The translations under genes and the position numbers were made by a program. Below are positions 1 to 10,862 of a stretch of 64,000 nt of DNA, one piece after another; position 1 is the stretch's first letter; each line of letters starts with the position of its first letter. The stretch comes from Dugong dugon (Eukaryota > Chordata > Mammalia > Sirenia > Dugongidae). The stretch lies in contig CM057469.1 in the NCBI GenBank assembly GCA_030035585.1, positions 22,872,501 to 22,936,500 on the forward strand, read 5' to 3'. Below the pieces are notes generated by a model, which saw nothing but the letters and a program-made list of their open reading frames with translations, was not told the origin of the DNA and made no database searches.

Positions 1-95
1 TGCAAACCAAAAGGCTGGCAGTTCAAACCCTTTGGGTCCTATAGGACCGCTATGTATTGGAATGGCCTTGATGGCAACAAGTTTGGTTTTTCTGT
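1..95 (+). repeat. AfroSINE (type I), 3' part, cut by window start
   Basis: The window opens inside a tRNA-derived SINE. The segment has the 'ccaaaaggctggcagttcaaaccc' B-box region, the 'tcctatagg' core and the 'gatggcaacaagtttgg' tail seen in about twenty other copies here. The middle part (lysine-like core) is shortened. Confidence 0.8.
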
Positions 96-221
96 TTTAG
101 TATATATTTAGCAATTGGCCACTGCTGTGTTTGTCAGTTTAATTGCAAACACCCAAAGAAAGAGCTTGTGGCTGCCTGATATAGTGGTGAGGGAAGAAAA
201 TTGTATTTTTGATGATGGTGG

Positions 222-432
222 CATTATGGTAAGCATTTAATTAGTATAGTTTCTTTAATCTTCACCTCTCATAAGATGTGTATTGTTATTATTATCTCCA
301 TTTTACAGATGAGAAAACTAGGTCTTAGAGTGATAAAGTAACTTACCTGTTTATACAGCCTGTAAGTGGGACAGCCGGGATTCAAACTCAGGTCTGACTG
401 GCCCAAATGCATCTCTTAATTATGCCACTATT
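222..432 (+). repeat. MIR SINE
   Basis: Ancient mammalian-wide SINE recognised by its core 'ccattttacagatgagaaaac' followed by 'aagtaactta', 'gtaagtgg' and 'gggattcaaactcagg'. Strongly diverged, as expected for MIR. From 433 to 812 I see nothing recognisable. Confidence 0.8.
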
Positions 433-812
433 TTCATTGAAGTGAAAATATGCTGACAGAAACAAATATATTTGTAAGAAGGCAGTTTTCAATGTAGTAG
501 ACTCATCTATTTGTATTTGGCAGGGAAGTGGCTCTTTGACTTAAGTGAGTAAATCTTACCGAGTTGAACACTGATGATTATTTCCATGGACTTCATTAAT
601 TTTGTAGCTTGAAGAAATGTTACACATCACTTGCTTGTAATTTCTAATTTTAAGGGTGAAGAAAATAAGCTTCAGAGAGAACCTCACTGTCCCAAGGCAT
701 GTCCATAGTCTAGTGTTTTGTTATCCCATGCTTATCATTTCCCTTACCTACCTAGACAGGCAAAGGAGAGTGAAAACACAATCTAACCCTTCATAACTTA
801 GTGGCTTCCATA

Positions 813-907
813 TGAATATATATGCATATATATATGTATATACACATATATACACACACGTATATATTCATTATATATATTTACTATATCTATGCATTTT
901 ATATATA
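813..907. repeat. AT/CA-rich microsatellite
   Basis: Imperfect (TA)n with TACACA interruptions. It adjoins the mariner element; the last TA (906-907) serves as that element's target site. Confidence 0.85.
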
Positions 908-1826
908 TGTGAGGTTAAGTCGAAATATGTTGCTACAAAAGCATAGAAACCTTTATTAAACAAAAATATTAAAAACTGAAGCTATTTCCTCCATCTTTGT
1001 CTATATACTTCTGAAGGCGGTGTTTCCATCTCTGTAACCTTTCCCTGAAGAATTCTGTACTGTTAGATTTACACCACATCAAAATAGCAATTTTGACATC
1101 ATTGAGGGACTCCAATCATGTTCCTTTTAAATGTTCTTTGAGATTTGGGAACAAAAAGAAGTCTGAATGGGCAAGATCAGGGCTGTAGGTGGATCAGGTA
1201 AGGTTTCCCAATGAAATTCTAGTAGGACAGCCCTTGCTACCCTCGAATAATGAGCAGTTGCATTGTTGTGATGGAAAAAATATCTGCAGTGAAACTTCCT
1301 GGCCTTTTTCTCACCGATGCAGTTTGCAGTTTTCTTCAAACTTCTTCATAGTAAGCGCCTGTGATCATCCTGTGTCCTTCGAGAAGAATCTATGAAGATT
1401 ACCCCTTTGGAATCCCCAAAAACAGTCACATAGCTTCTGAGCAGTCTTCCCTCCCGTGGCTTATCTTTGAGGTCTTCCCAACCTTCCTTAAAACACTTGA
1501 TCCGTCTAAAAACTTTTGTTTTATGTGGGGCAGCATTCCCATAAGTTTGTTGCAAATCTTCAATGATTTGGGAAGATGTCCATTTGAGTTTTGTTAAAAA
1601 TTTGGTATTAGCCCTGATCTCAAAATCATCATCTTCCATGGCACAAAAAGATCCTTTTTTTTTTTTGAAGGCACCCTAACAAGGTTAAGACAAGTGTATT
1701 GCTGAGAGAACTTGTCTGCAGCCATCCACTGATCACAGAGGCATGTTTAAACACGTTTTGTTTGGAATAAACCTGTGCATGTATGAACTGGAACCCTAGC
1801 AGCAATACTTTTTGACTTCCCCTTCA
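908..1826 (-). mobile_element. Mariner/Tc1 DNA transposon, internally deleted
   Basis: A ~919-bp element flanked by TA at 906-907 and 1827-1828. The ends form imperfect terminal inverted repeats: tgaggttaagtcgaaatatg at the left, and tgaaggggaagtcaaaaagt when the right end is reverse-complemented. It encodes a broken mariner transposase on the minus strand. It is shorter than the usual ~1.3 kb because part of the coding region is missing. Confidence 0.85.
1127..1639 (-). pseudogene. Mariner transposase remnant
   Basis: The minus-strand reading starts at 1639 (MEDDDFEIRANTKF...) and covers the N-terminal helix-turn-helix region (YGNAAPHKTKVFRRIKCF). It then jumps directly to the 'GDSKGVIFID' segment, so the part that carries the first catalytic Asp (the VTGDE-type motif) is absent. 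A second frame (1127-1339) carries KARKFHCRYFFHHNNATAHYS, in which the second catalytic Asp of the HxDNA motif is Asn. The third Asp motif (SPDLAHSDFFLFPN) lies near 1140-1190 in a neighbouring frame, so a frameshift separates it. D,D34D mariner transposases cut and paste at TA. This copy cannot make an active protein and is a fossil inside the RGS7 intron. Confidence 0.85.
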
Positions 1827-2017
1827 TATATATCTGCTTTTGAGATCCTTGAAGTATCTGAACGGAAGGTGGTCTTAAACTGAAATTTCACAAAGAGTTT
1901 TAATATTTATTAGTGTTAATTTGTATAGTTCTTTTCATCCCTCTTGCTGTCTAGCTTGCTGTATTAGTTTGCCAACTATTAATATTTCCCTTCTTATCCA
2001 ATTTACTATTGCTCAAA

Positions 2018-2450
2018 GGCCCCTGGATAGCACAAACGTTCTGAGGTCAGTCATTAACTGGAAGGTTGGCAGTTTAAATATACCCAGTGGAAGAAAGGCC
2101 TGGTGGTCTACTTCTGTAAGATTGTTGTTGTTAGTTGCTGTCAAGTCCGATTGCAATTTATGGCGGTCCCATGTGTGCAGAGTAAAACTGCTCCATGTGG
2201 TTTTCAACGCTGTGACCTTTTGGAAGCTGATCGCCAGACCTGTCTTCTGAGGTGCCTCTGGGTGGATTCAAACCACCAAACTTTCAGTTAGTAGGTGAGC
2301 GCTTAATGTTTGTGCCTTCCAGGGACTCCTTCCATAAGATTTATCTTGTCCCCTTAACATTACACCCATTGAAAACCCTGTGGAGCACAGTTCTACTCTG
2401 ACACACACGGGGTCATCATGAATTGGAATCAATTTGACAGCAAATTTTTA
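2018..2450 (+). repeat. AfroSINE (type II), split by an inverted AfroSINE
   Basis: The head (cccctggatagcacaaac), B-box region and 'aagaaaggcctggtggtctacttc' lie at 2018-2122. The 3' half ('cattgaaaaccctgtggagcacagttctactctgacacac') resumes at 2345. The gap is filled by an opposite-strand SINE. Confidence 0.8.
2123..2328 (-). repeat. AfroSINE (type II) nested inside another SINE
   Basis: Complete minus-strand copy from the (ttg)n tail to the head 'ccagggactcc'. It is flanked by 12-bp direct repeats, cttctgtaagat (2111-2122) and cttccataagat (2329-2340), which are its target-site duplication within the older SINE. Confidence 0.85.
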
Positions 2451-3689
2451 ATTAAAAAAAAATTAATATTGAGAAACAGATAATAAATGTGTTAAAACCA
2501 CACTTAATGTAAAAATAGACTCTAAGAGAATGCTTGTGGGAACTTCAATGGATAAGATGGGTGTGTTTTTATATGTGGTCTTTATGACCAATTTTAGGTT
2601 TTAGAAACCAGGGTTTTTTGATGGTGGTGGTGGGGGTTAGGTTTTATTTTATTTGTCTGTTTATTTCTTCCTTTTGCTCATTCTAGGTTCATGGATAAAC
2701 CACGTCTCAATAAAGATCAAAACAGTTAAATACATTTCCCTGTTCACATTTCCATGTAACTGTTATTGTCTAGAACACACTCCTATTTTTACATGAATTT
2801 TAACATTTTTTTCTGTTGTGGAGATTATGGCTTGGAAGAATTAAAGATTTTTAAAATACAACCACAGAGGTCACCTTAAAAATTCTTGTTGCTGGTTTCT
2901 AGGTTCCTAGTCCAATGAACTGAGAGGTGACTTGGTTTTGCACAGAAAACCCCTGTGTTCACAGCACACACTTTAATTCAGCCCCTACCCAGAGGTAACC
3001 AGCGCCTTGTACCTGGTTGCTGAGGTGATTAAAGTGTGAGTCAAAGAGTTTTTTGTGTCCATCTAATCCGGCATGGTTTAAACTGTTAAGTAAATAATAC
3101 GAGGGCTTAGAGGCTGATACTCGGCAGAGCAAAGCAGCTTATTCCTCGTTTCTGAACATTGTGTCAGGTGAGGGAAAGGACAAGCAGTAACCAAATAAAA
3201 AGTCGTAAGAGTATATTTGTGTTTGTATTCCTACACTTACATGAGATAACTTTATTAAATAAAAAGAAGTGGGTAAGTGGATATTTGTAGGGCCCTATTG
3301 CAGGCCCAATATAAAGCACCTCTTTCCTATCTATATTTGAACAAATTGAAAAAACACAGTCAAAAGGGAAGGCAGAAAGGGAGGTCACAATATCACCTTG
3401 ACTGCTGATAAAACTTATTATTAATGAGTTTACAAACAAGTAAGCTTCAATACTGAAACCCGGTTCTGAACTGCCTTACTCTCTGCTGAGAGAAAAGGGA
3501 TGAGTCTTGCAGGCCAACGTCTCATTCCCAACTATTCTATTAGGTAAGTCAGCCCAGCTCTCCTGCAGTGGAGTCAGTTAGGGGCCAGAAAGAGACCAGG
3601 AAGATTAGGCTAATGGTGCTCCCTCCACATGAAAAGAAATTCGAGTAATGTGCATCGGCATTTGAATTCAATATATATGGCATGGTACT
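2451..3689. other. Intronic stretch without recognised repeat
   Basis: Single-copy-looking AT-rich sequence. I recognise no repeat family or exon. Short ORFs here have no protein-like features. Confidence 0.5.
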
Positions 3690-4093
3690 TTATATGTCCA
3701 CCACCCGTCTCTCAGTTCATTGTACTGTGGTGGCTTGTGTGTTACCGTGATGCTGGAAGTTATGCCACCAGTATTTCAAATGCTAGTAGGGTCACCCATG
3801 GTGGACAGATTTCAGCAGAGTGTCCAGACTAAGACAGGCTAGGAAGAAAGACCTGGTGATCTTCTGAAAATCAGCCAATGAAAACCCTATGGACCACAAC
3901 AGAATGTTGTCTGGTATAGTGCTGGAAGGTGAACCCTGTAGGTTGAAAGGCACTCAAAATACACAGTGGCCACAACAGTGGACTCAAGCATACCGAGGAT
4001 TGTGAAGGTGGTGTGGGACTAGAAAACATTTTTCCGTTGTGCATGAGGTCACCATGATAGGGCGCCTACTCAATGGCAACTAACAACAACAAA
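3690..4093 (+). mobile_element. Short non-autonomous RTE (5' UTR joined to 3' end)
   Basis: About 400 bp. The first ~250 bp match the 5' UTR of the full-length RTE at 58315-61488 (gtgatgctggaagttatgcc, gggtcacccatgg, agactaagacaggctaggaa, aaaatcagccaatgaaaacc). The remainder matches the RTE 3' end and stops in 'ggcaactaacaacaacaaa'. The coding region is entirely absent. A MITE-like satellite of RTE is the simplest reading. Confidence 0.8.
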
Positions 4094-4139
4094 CTTTATA
4101 TATGTGTATTGTTAAGTATACATATATCATTTTATCTTC

Positions 4140-4345
4140 AAATCCTTTACCTCACTCCAGCTCACCTCAGCCCTTAGAAGAACACTTTGAAAGGAATTCC
4201 CGGTATTAGTATCACCGTTTTACAGGTGAGGAAACTGAGCTTAAAGAGGTTGCCTAACTTGCTCAAAGTAACATAGGTGATAATTAGAAGAGCTGAGCAT
4301 CAGATACAGACCTGTCTGATTTTAAAGCCCATTCTTTCCACATCC
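4140..4345 (+). repeat. MIR SINE
   Basis: Core 'ttttacaggtgaggaaactg' followed by 'aaagaggttgcctaacttgc', 'gataattagaagagctgagc' and a 3' part ending 'agcccattctttccacat'. Confidence 0.75.
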
Positions 4346-4469
4346 CCAGTTTAGTTTTTCATATTAATAAATCTGATACAACTCACCCAAGTAAATAAGA
4401 TGTCTTAGCTGAAAATCATTGTGAAACTGTGCTGTTGGAAATTTGATAAGTCATTGATAGGAAATTTTC

Positions 4470-4665
4470 CTTGTGAATTTTTTTAACTTTTTATCTTGAA
4501 ATAATTTTACACTTACAGAAAAGTTCCAGAACCAGTACAGAGAATTCTCATATGCCCTTGACTCAGCGTTCTCTAATGCTAACGTCTTATATAACCGTAG
4601 TGTAGTTGGTTGACATTGGTACAACACTATTAACTAAACTACAGACCTTATTCAAATTTCGCCAT
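4470..4665 (-). repeat. Old L1 3'-end fragment
   Basis: The sequence 'ttatcttgaaataattttac' ... 'ctaacgtcttatataacc' ... 'actattaactaaactacaga' is the antisense of an old L1 3' end. Confidence 0.65.
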
Positions 4666-4679
4666 TGTTTTCGCTATTG

Positions 4680-4845
4680 ACTGTGAATTTTTTGAGAACA
4701 GGAACGATGTTATGTTCATTTCTATATCTGTAATATCTAGTGGTAAGACTGGTGCAGAATAGGTGATCAGGAAATCCTTCTAGAGTGTATAATTGAACGA
4801 ATGGATTTTGAGTGTGTGTATGGGTGTGTGTGTGTGTGTATGAGT
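4680..4845 (+). repeat. L2 3'-end fragment followed by (TG)n
   Basis: 'gagaacaggaacgatgttat' ... 'ggtgcagaataggtgatcag' ... 'ttgaacgaatgg' fits the L2 3' tail. A short GTGTGTGTG run with TATGAG variants follows. Confidence 0.6.
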
Positions 4846-5614
4846 GTATGAGTGTAGGTATCTGTGAGTGTGGTTTATAAGGTATAGTTTGAATGAGTGG
4901 CATTCAGAACTAAATTTGATGTTAGACTTTGTGAAGCTCAGTCATTTAAAACTGGAACTTTTTCAAAAGCAAAAGAGAGTGTACTAATAAGCTAGAAAGA
5001 TGCAGTGAATCCACTGCTAAATGGACAGAAGGCTGTTGTATTCATTATGTTCATTATGTTCAGACTATGTGTGTGTTTCATATTACACCTGAGTGACATA
5101 CCTGGGCAGGAGAAGCAGCAGTTGCTGGCAATCAGTCCTGTATTTCTAGAAAGGCATTAGAAATTCAGCGTTAAACCAAACCATAGAAACTCTCTTGCTT
5201 CGAGAGGAATTCCAGGCAGGTGTCTTTAAGGCTTCTATTTTCTTTTTCACTGAGTTCAGTTGAGATAACATTAATGAAGTGTGAATTTTGCCATAACAGT
5301 GGTTTCTGACAACCTTAAAAATAAACACTCTTTTATTTCAACCTTTATAACCAAAGAATGTGCAACCAAGATAGAGGCAATATTCAAAGCACAGAATTCC
5401 TATCAGTAGCTTAATGGACCCTGAAATGGCCATTTCTCTTGCTGTTTCCTCCACCTTCTGTTAACCAAACTGAAAATATTAATGTGACAGTCTCTACCAA
5501 GGCAAAATATATGTCATTATTCTTAGTTGGGCAAAACTAGCATATAAAGCTTATTTCTCTCAAAAATTAATTCAGCTTTTAGAAGGTTTTAATTATATTA
5601 TTGTTGTTGTTTAG
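4846..5614. other. Intron upstream of the RGS7 exon
   Basis: No recognised repeat. The last bases are the splice acceptor: T-rich tract 'ttattgttgttgtttag' with AG at 5613-5614. The purine-free stretch is short and T/G-rich rather than C/T-rich. Confidence 0.6.
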
Positions 5615-5711
5615 ATGGAAGACGTCATAGCACGCATGCAAGATGAAAAAAATGGAATTCCTATTCGTACGGTCAAAAGCTTTCTCTCCAAGATACCTAG
5701 TGTCTTCTCTG
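5615..5711 (+). CDS. RGS7: RGS7 coding exon (start of DEP-domain region)
   Basis: This 97-bp exon encodes 32 complete codons, from [14 protein letters not shown] through [12 protein letters not shown], plus the first base of a Gly codon. I recognise the peptide as RGS7 residues just upstream of and entering the DEP domain. The paralogue RGS6 differs at several of these positions. RGS7 is an R7-family GTPase-activating protein for Gi/o alpha subunits. It acts with Gbeta5 and R7BP at neuronal membranes, and its DEP/DHEX region binds the membrane anchor. The exon is preceded by AG (5613-5614) and followed by GTAAGT (5712-5717). It starts in phase 0 and ends in phase 1. The in-frame ATG at 5615 is internal; in known RGS7 the translation start lies in an upstream exon outside the window. 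The reading frame is open and undamaged, codon use is ordinary, and no poly-A tail or missing intron suggests a retrocopy. Confidence 0.95.
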
Positions 5712-5717
5712 GTAAGT
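5712..5717 (+). other. Splice donor of the RGS7 exon
   Basis: The exon ends TCT-G and is followed by GTAAGT, a full consensus donor. From here to 64000 I recognise no further RGS7 exon, and no sequence encoding the expected SDIVQWL continuation. Confidence 0.9.
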
Positions 5718-5829
5718 TTGCTGTCAGTACATCTCTGGTTTCTCCTGCATCATTTATTTTACTGTTTAAAATCTATTCCAGTCATTCACTATTGAAACTC
5801 TCTCTCTAACTTATTAATCAGTAGCTACT

Positions 5830-6800
5830 TATAAAATGCATATGCCAGTGTTTGTCATTATGTTAAACATGTGAAATAATCATAAAATAAAGCAAAACAA
5901 AACAAATAAAATCCTGGCTGTACTCGAAGGGAGCATACAGTTAGTTGCAAAAACATGATGAATGAATGTGAAATAACAGTAAACAATACAAAAATAAATT
6001 TAAAATGTATGAGATAATGCAGTATAGAATACATATGGGAGCTAGGAGGATGAAGAAATTAATAAGGAGCCAGGAAATGGTTCCTGAAGAAATGGTCTGA
6101 GTGTGAAAGATGAGGAGGAGTTATATCAGCCTGAGACCACTGCCACCTCCTGCTGAGCATGCAGAGCTGGGAACTGACAAACTACAGAGAAGAGGATGGG
6201 TAGACAGGACACTAAAGGAAATAAGATGGAATACATAGAGGAGGGTCAGATCACGAAGGTCTTTGAAAGCCACCAAAAGAATTTAGATTTCTTATATGGA
6301 GAAATACGGACACATTTAAAATTTTTGTGGAGAATGTTGTGATCAAAGTGTTCAGGATGAACTGGCATTAAGGAAAGGCTATCATACAGTAGGAGCCCTG
6401 GTGGTGCAGCGGTTAAGCACTTGGCTGCTAACCGAAAGGTTGGCAGTTCAAACCCAGCAGTCACTTCATGGGAGAAAGATATGGCAGTCTGCTTCCATAA
6501 AGATTACAGCCTTGGAAACCCTATGGATCAGTTCTACTCTGTCCTATAGGGTCACTATGAGTTGGAATTGACACAACGGCAATGGGTAACGGGTATCATC
6601 GTGGTGGTGGTTATAAGACTTTTGCAGTAATAGTTTGGGTGCCAAGGTTCTGGTCTTCAGGGGCTGGGGGAAGAAGCATGAGGACTGGTGAATACTTGAG
6701 TATGGAGGATAAAGGAGGACATGACTCAGAGCGTTGTTTTTATTTGTCTGTTTTGTTTTGTTTTGATGGGCTGACTGAGAGATAAAGGAATCATCATCTG
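5830..6800 (-). repeat. L2 LINE fragment, interrupted by an AfroSINE
   Basis: Antisense L2: 'gggagcatacagttagttgc', 'gtcagatcacgaaggtcttt', 'agatttcttatatggaga' and 'aaagtgttcaggatgaactg' follow the usual order of the L2 complement. After the SINE at 6391-6590 it resumes with 'agactttt gcagtaatag' and 'gaagcatgaggactggtg'. No open reading frame remains. Confidence 0.65.
6391..6590 (+). repeat. AfroSINE (type I), near full length
   Basis: Head 'ggagccctggtggtgcagcg', B-box region 'ggcagttcaaaccc', core 'cagtctgcttcc' and tail 'cacaacggcaatggg'. Confidence 0.9.
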
Positions 6801-8114
6801 AAATAGGGAAAGCCACAGGTTTAATTGGAAGTAGCTAGAGAAACTAGAAGAAATGGATAGCAATGAGTTAAAAATTTATGCTCTGTCTCCCTGAGACTGT
6901 GAAGGCCCCAGTTGTGGGCCGCAGGGCATGCTGGGGCATGTCCTTGGCACGGCTAAGGGCAGAGCTGTGACCAGACAAATGTAAACCTTGTGAAGGAATG
7001 ATGAGAATAAGGAGGCTGGATGTTAGAGTAGGTGGAGGGAAGGGTGCTTGATGGGAGTTACATGCAAGACTTTTGCGATCCTTCCTCATGAACAAGGATC
7101 AAGGGATGATCACTAGATTAGTAGGCTTTGGGCCTTGGTAAGACTAGAAGAGCAGATAAGCCAGCCCAGGTGCTGGGGTCTGAAACCTGTCTTACTCTCA
7201 GGTAGAAAAGAGAGAGAGCTTGGAGCAGATGAGAGCTACAATAGAATGACATTTTGTGCTAACCAAGTTTTACGTCTTTTTTCCTGTTACTACCTTTCAC
7301 GCCCACTTGGTTCCAGCTTCTTGGCCTTTCTTGGTGATGGCCTGTGTTTTCCCACATCTGTGACTTTACTCCATCTCTTCTCTCCAGCTAGAACTTCTGT
7401 CCTCATCTTCAATTTCCAGGTCTTTCTGACTGCTACATTCAGTCCATTTTTCAGTATTCATCTCAGGGTTCTCTTACTCTCTCACTCTAAAAAAACACCA
7501 TACTCTCAAAAAACTTGATTTGTGCCTCTCTAATCGCAGTTTTTATGCTCTATTTGTCTTGTATGTCATATATCCTGTGTCCACTAACAAATATTAAGAT
7601 ATTTGTGGTCAAGGACTTGGAAAGTTGATTTTACATCTAAAGAAAAATGTTAAAATATTTACTGATATTTTGATGAGCTATAAGTGAATGAACTTATAGC
7701 CTTAAAATACTCTACTGTAGGGGTTGCAAAACAAAATGCTTTTAGATTCCAGGCAGATATATATGCATGGAGGAGCTGATCTGAACAGAGAACCGTGGTT
7801 AATGCAACAGTGCATGGCCTACTTAAAGGCATTCCAATTTAGGAATTTTTATGACAATACACAGACTAAACAAAACATCAGATTAAGCAGAGCTGTAAGT
7901 TGGAGTCACCTACTGTTGTGGAGTCTGAAATTTTTGATTAAATTATTTGGATAGCAGTTCCTTGACAGCAGCCTATTGGGAGAAATCTTGACTGAGAATA
8001 TTAAAAACTTAATTGAAAAGTAGGATCGGACATATAGATTGAGAATGAGCCCTGAAATCCCTAATAATTGTTTAAATGTTCACTAACATAAAACAACAGT
8101 GGTAGCTATTAAAT
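6801..8114. other. Intronic stretch, mostly unassigned
   Basis: 6801-7120 may continue the antisense L2 but is too diverged to be sure. 7230-7620 is pyrimidine-rich and could be a sense L2 fragment (cctctctaatcgcag, gtcttgtatgtcatatatcc). 7620-8114 shows nothing recognisable. Confidence 0.35.
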
Positions 8115-8128
8115 AAAGAGAATATTGA

Positions 8129-9240
8129 GAGACGGCCCAAGATGGCATCTTATTCAAACATACTGTGCCATCCCTCCATAGTGAAGATCTGAGAAACCAA
8201 TGAAGCAGATACACATGACAATTCTCGCACCCTGAGCATCAAATGGAAGGATAAAGAATTAGATCAAACACTGATTGGAAAAACAAACTGAATGAAAACA
8301 GTGAACGAGGAGAGATACAGAGGAGGTGCCCTGCCAGCTGGCTCAGCACAGCATGGCCATCTTGAGACAAAGCCAGCAGCAATTCCAAGTGAGGAGCACA
8401 GGAAGACAATGTCACAGAATTCCCAATAGGAGATAGAGAAACTGTGTAGACATACACAGAGTGAAGCAAGGTGAACAGGACATGAACCAGATCTAAGGAG
8501 GGAAAGTACAGGAAGGAGGATGAGAGCTCCAGGGATCTTGGCAACTACGGAGCAAGGAGGGATCCAGGATCCAGAGATAGGACTACTCACCAGTGGTGAT
8601 CCCTGACATTAGGGTGGGTGACACACACAAGTAATAGATCCATAGAGTGTCAGCTGACCGGATTTCAGGAAGCCTCCCTGCTGCTCGCACTTGGGCAGGA
8701 CAGGTCCCAGTTGCTGGCTGCACACCTGGTGACCCAAAAGAGTATGTTCCCCCTTCCCTCACTGTCCTGGTGATTAGTGGCAAGAACGCCTCTCACCCTT
8801 GTGGCCCTGCTCACCAGGGGACTAAAGTACAAGAACTCCCTCCCCTTCTACCCAGCCCCGTCTGCCACCCCAGGCCACTCTACCCACCCAGTGAGTGGCA
8901 GACAGCACTGCTGTGCCTCTGGTCACCTACCACACCCCTCACCCAGTGCCCTGGCCACCTGGCACTAAGCATGCCCGCCCTGCTATTCACCCACCACACC
9001 CACCCCACCCACTGTCCCGCCCACTGGGTGAGCTCCATCACACACTCCTGTGCCACTGGACCAACAACATGTGGTCACCCATGCCTGCCCAGCCCACCCT
9101 CAACTGCCCTGCATGCCCAGCAAATAGCAACATGTGTTTGCCTTGTCTACCGCTGCCTCAAGCACCTGGTGACAGGTGGGGAGCGCTCCCATTTCACCAG
9201 ACAAGCGATGAACGGAGCACGCCTGCCCTGCCTGCCCTGA
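8129..9240 (+). promoter_or_regulatory. L1 5' UTR / internal promoter region
   Basis: The 5' leader of the element above. It opens with the YY1-type motif, becomes C-rich from about 8690, and holds repeated CCACC/CCCACC tracts around 8990-9020. A 197-codon open frame (8647-9240) lies in this C-rich part, but low-complexity Pro/Thr/His composition argues against a real protein. The leader is assigned by position, because it is bounded by the TSD, rather than by comparison with a consensus. Confidence 0.6.
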
Positions 9241-9279
9241 TATATCAAAACAAACCAAAACAAAAAATCAGGACAAAAA

Positions 9280-10862
9280 AAATTCCTCTACACTAACAAG
9301 GAGAACTCAGAAAAGGAAATCAAGAAAACAATACCATTTACAATAGCTTCCAAAAGTTTAAAATACCTAGGAATAAATCTAACCAGGGATGTAAGAGACT
9401 TATACAAGGAAAACTACTGCAAGAAACCAAAAAAGACCTACATAAATGCAAAAACATACCATGCTCATGGATTAGAAGACTTAACTGTGAAAATGTCAAC
9501 ACTACCCAAAGCAATCTATAGATATAATGCAATCCCAATCCAAATCTCAACAACATTCTTTAATAAAATGGAAGAAAACTACTGTCTATCTTTAGAAGGA
9601 AAGGAAAGAAGCCCCAAATAGCTAAATAATTATTGAAGAAGAAGAACAAAGTAGGAGGCCTCACGCTTCCCACTCTCAGAACTTACTGTACAGCCACAGT
9701 AGTCAAAATGTCCTGTTACTGGTATGACAGACATATAGACCAATGGAACAGAATTGAGATCCCAGAAGTAAATCCACCCAGCTATGGACAGCTGATCTTC
9801 AACAAAGGTCGACATTCATTCAACGGGAAAGAGATAATCTCTTCAATAAATGATGCTGGCAAAACTGGATATCCATTTGCAGAAAAATGAAACAGGATCT
9901 CTACCTCACACTAACACAAACTAACTCAAAATGTATCAAAGACCTAAAAGTTAAACCAAAAACTGTAAAGTTCCCAGAAAATAACATAGAGGCAAAGTTA
10001 GGAGTCCTAATTTATGGTATAAATACTCTATCAAACATAACTAAAAATGCACAAACAATAGAAGATCAACTAGATAACTAGGACCGCCTAAAAATTAAAT
10101 TCTCATCAAAAGATTTCACCAAAAGATTAAAAAGAGAACCTACAGACTGAGAAAAAATGTTTGGCAATGACATATCTGACAAAGATCTAATCTCTAAAAA
10201 TACAGAAAACATCAACATTTCAACAACAAAAAGACAAACATCCCAATAAAAAATGGACAAAAGACATGAACAAACACTTCACCAAGGAAGCCATTTAGGC
10301 AGCTAACAAACACATAAAGAGATGCTCTTGATCATTAGCCATTAGAGAGATGCAAATCAAAACTACAGTGAGGTACCATCTCACCCCTGCAAAAATGACA
10401 CTGATCAAAAAAAAAAAAAAAAAGAAAATAACAAATGCTGACGAGGTTGTGTGCAGTCTGGAGCTCTTATACACTGCTGGTGGGATTGTAAAATGGTACA
10501 ACCACTATGGAAGATGGTATAGCACTTCCTCAAAAAGCTAGAAATAGAAATACCTATGATCCACCAATCGCAGTCCTAGGTGTATATCCTGGAGAAATAA
10601 GAGCAGTGACACAAATAGACATATGCACACCCATGTTCATTGCAGCATTATTCAAGTAGCAAAAAGATGGAAGCAACCTAAGTGTCCATCATCAGATGAA
10701 TGGATGAACAGAATGTGGTACCTACATGTAGTGGAATACTATGCAACAATAAAGAATAATGATGCATCTGAAAAACATAACATGGATGAATCTGGAGGAC
10801 ATTATGCTGAGTGGAGTAAGTCAATTACAAAAGGACAAATATTGTATGATCCACTTTTGTAA
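9280..10862 (+). pseudogene. L1 ORF2 C-terminal remnant
   Basis: Frames in succession carry typical L1 ORF2 sequence after the reverse transcriptase core: 'YWYDRHIDQWNR' (about 9717-9755), 'KDLKVKPKTVK' (about 9940-9972), '[16 protein letters not shown]' (10350 on) and 'KRWKQPKCPSSDEW' (about 10660-10700). Stops and frameshifts separate them, including one at an A-run near 10408-10424. No endonuclease or FADD-type motif is present, so the copy is inactive. Confidence 0.85.

Noticed and set aside
8647..9240. 197-codon open frame, longest in the window without interruption
   Set aside because: It lies in the C-rich L1 5' UTR, has low-complexity Pro/His/Thr content and overlaps other long frames in the same block, as expected of CCACC-rich DNA.
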